From contig JAMOQA010000580.1 of assembly GCA_027064265.1 (NCBI GenBank), forward strand, positions 1 through 5,432: a stretch of DNA of 5,432 nucleotides. The letters are read 5' to 3'. Source of the DNA: Acidobacteriota bacterium. Its GTDB lineage: Bacteria; Acidobacteriota; Polarisedimenticolia; J045. The notes beneath the pieces were generated by a model that saw only the letters and a program-made list of their open reading frames with translations, was not told where the DNA came from and ran no database searches. Positions within the stretch are counted from its first letter, which is position 1, and each line of letters begins with the position of its first letter. The position numbers and the translations under genes were made by a program. Positions 4,901 to 5,432 of the stretch are shown in pieces.

Positions 4901-5432
4901 CCCAGCAGGTCCTCCGCCACCAGCACCGGGGGCACCGCCACCGGCACCCCCGATCCGTCGGGCACCCGGATGCCCAGGGGGGCGACGATCTCCCGGAGCC
5001 ACGTGCGGGGCGGGGGGGCGGGAACCAGTCCCCATCTCGCCCGCGGGCACCCGCCCTCGAGGAGCACGCCCCCGACGAGAAGATGTCCCCCCGCGAGCAT
5101 CGTGCGCGTCACCAGGCGGACACGATCGGGCCAGGGATGGACCGGGGCCCGCACGTCGAGCCGCAGGAAGCGCCACCCCGCCCTGCCCGGCGCCCGCCAG
5201 GAGGGTCGCACGGCCGACCCGGTCGAGCGCCCTTCCCCGCGCCGCTCCTCGGCGAGGGTGCGCGGCCGCAGGAGCAGGCGGCCGTCGCGAACGACCGCGA
5301 AGGGCCGCACCGGCTCCCCTTCCCCGTCCCTGTCCACCGGGCTCGCCGGGAACGGAAACCCGGGATCGTCCACGGCGACGGCGGGGGAAGCCACGGGACT
5401 CCCCGGACGCGGATGCCCGATCGCCCACCCCG
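4897..5432 (-). CDS. Unrecognised protein, 3' part of a gene running off the right edge
   Basis: About 177 C-terminal codons are visible and the frame stays open to the window edge. The GTG at 5394 is therefore probably internal, because protein-like sequence (WAIGHPRPGSP) continues upstream of it. I do not recognise the family. There are no membrane segments, so this is not the FecCD-type permease that often precedes such an ATPase, and no ATP or metal motif is seen. The visible part is rich in Pro, Arg, Val and Gly. Segments such as PFAVVRDGRLLLRPRTLAEE, VRLVTRTMLAGGHLLVGGVL and GVPVAVPPVLVAEDLLG look like beta-rich globular structure. It has one cysteine. Its stop overlaps the ATPase start (ATGA, 4897-4900), so the two are almost certainly co-transcribed and translationally coupled. 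An accessory role in the transport system is inferred from position only. Confidence 0.65.
   Translation of the reverse strand, partial: GWAIGHPRPGSPVASPAVAVDDPGFPFPASPVDRDGEGEPVRPFAVVRDGRLLLRPRTLAEERRGEGRSTGSAVRPSWRAPGRAGWRFLRLDVRAPVHPWPDRVRLVTRTMLAGGHLLVGGVLLEGGCPRARWGLVPAPPPRTWLREIVAPLGIRVPDGSGVPVAVPPVLVAEDLLG
4910..4915 (-). promoter_or_regulatory. Shine-Dalgarno for the ABC ATPase inside the upstream gene
   Basis: On the minus strand this reads GGAGGA, 9 nt before the ATG at 4900 and within the last codons of the upstream gene. With the ATGA stop/start overlap (4897-4900) it indicates translational coupling. Confidence 0.7.
5007..5022 (+). other. G-quadruplex-capable tract within the unrecognised gene
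   Basis: Runs of 4, 7 and 3 G separated by single C can give four GGG tracts with one-base loops, a strong quadruplex pattern on the plus strand, which is the template strand of the minus-strand gene here. On the coding strand it reads as a proline codon run (PAPPP). It may only reflect the proline run in a GC-rich genome. Confidence 0.3.

Noticed and set aside
4901..5428. N-terminal extension of the ABC ATPase by about 176 residues
   Set aside because: The added sequence is an Arg/Gly/Ala-rich shadow of the upstream gene. The ATPase fold starts normally just after the ATG at 4900, which has its own ribosome site.

Overview
This is a high-GC window (roughly 70% by eye, with strong G/C preference at third codon positions) from a bacterium. 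It carries export signals (a signal peptide and a lipobox) and good Shine-Dalgarno sites. The two secreted proteins have C-terminal domains of a kind I associate with uncultured Acidobacteriota, Myxococcota and related high-GC Gram-negative lineages. That placement is an impression from protein style, not a demonstrated assignment.

Layout: positions 1-171 hold a REP/BIME-like palindromic repeat: one complete 95-bp inverted pair of hairpin units (77-171) and half of a second copy (1-55). Next is a minus-strand gene (235-1689) for a 484-residue, cysteine-rich secreted protein with an internal duplication and a C-terminal 'YDVV...LVRA' domain. A 307-bp divergent intergenic region (1690-1996) contains a 13-bp dyad, a T-run with foldable arms and a plausible plus-strand promoter. 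On the plus strand follow a 66-residue helical protein of unknown function (1997-2197) and, after a 139-bp structured gap, a 590-residue predicted lipoprotein with a six-Asp-box (BNR, sialidase-like) beta-propeller (2337-4109). The lipoprotein ends in what looks like the same C-terminal domain as the minus-strand secreted protein. It meets, tail to tail with a 22-bp overlap, a minus-strand operon: an ABC transporter ATPase of the FecE/BtuD/HmuV type (4088-4900), coupled by an ATGA overlap to an upstream gene of unrecognised function (4897 to beyond the right edge).

How they fit together: the left two thirds look like a small cell-surface locus, with two exported proteins that share a C-terminal module and are read from one divergent control region. 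The right third is a separate metal-chelate-type ABC import operon seen only at its 3' end. No RNA genes, CRISPR array, insertion sequence with a transposase, or phage genes were found. The observations most worth following are the shared C-terminal module, the covarying hairpins of the repeat, and the unrecognised gene coupled to the ATPase.
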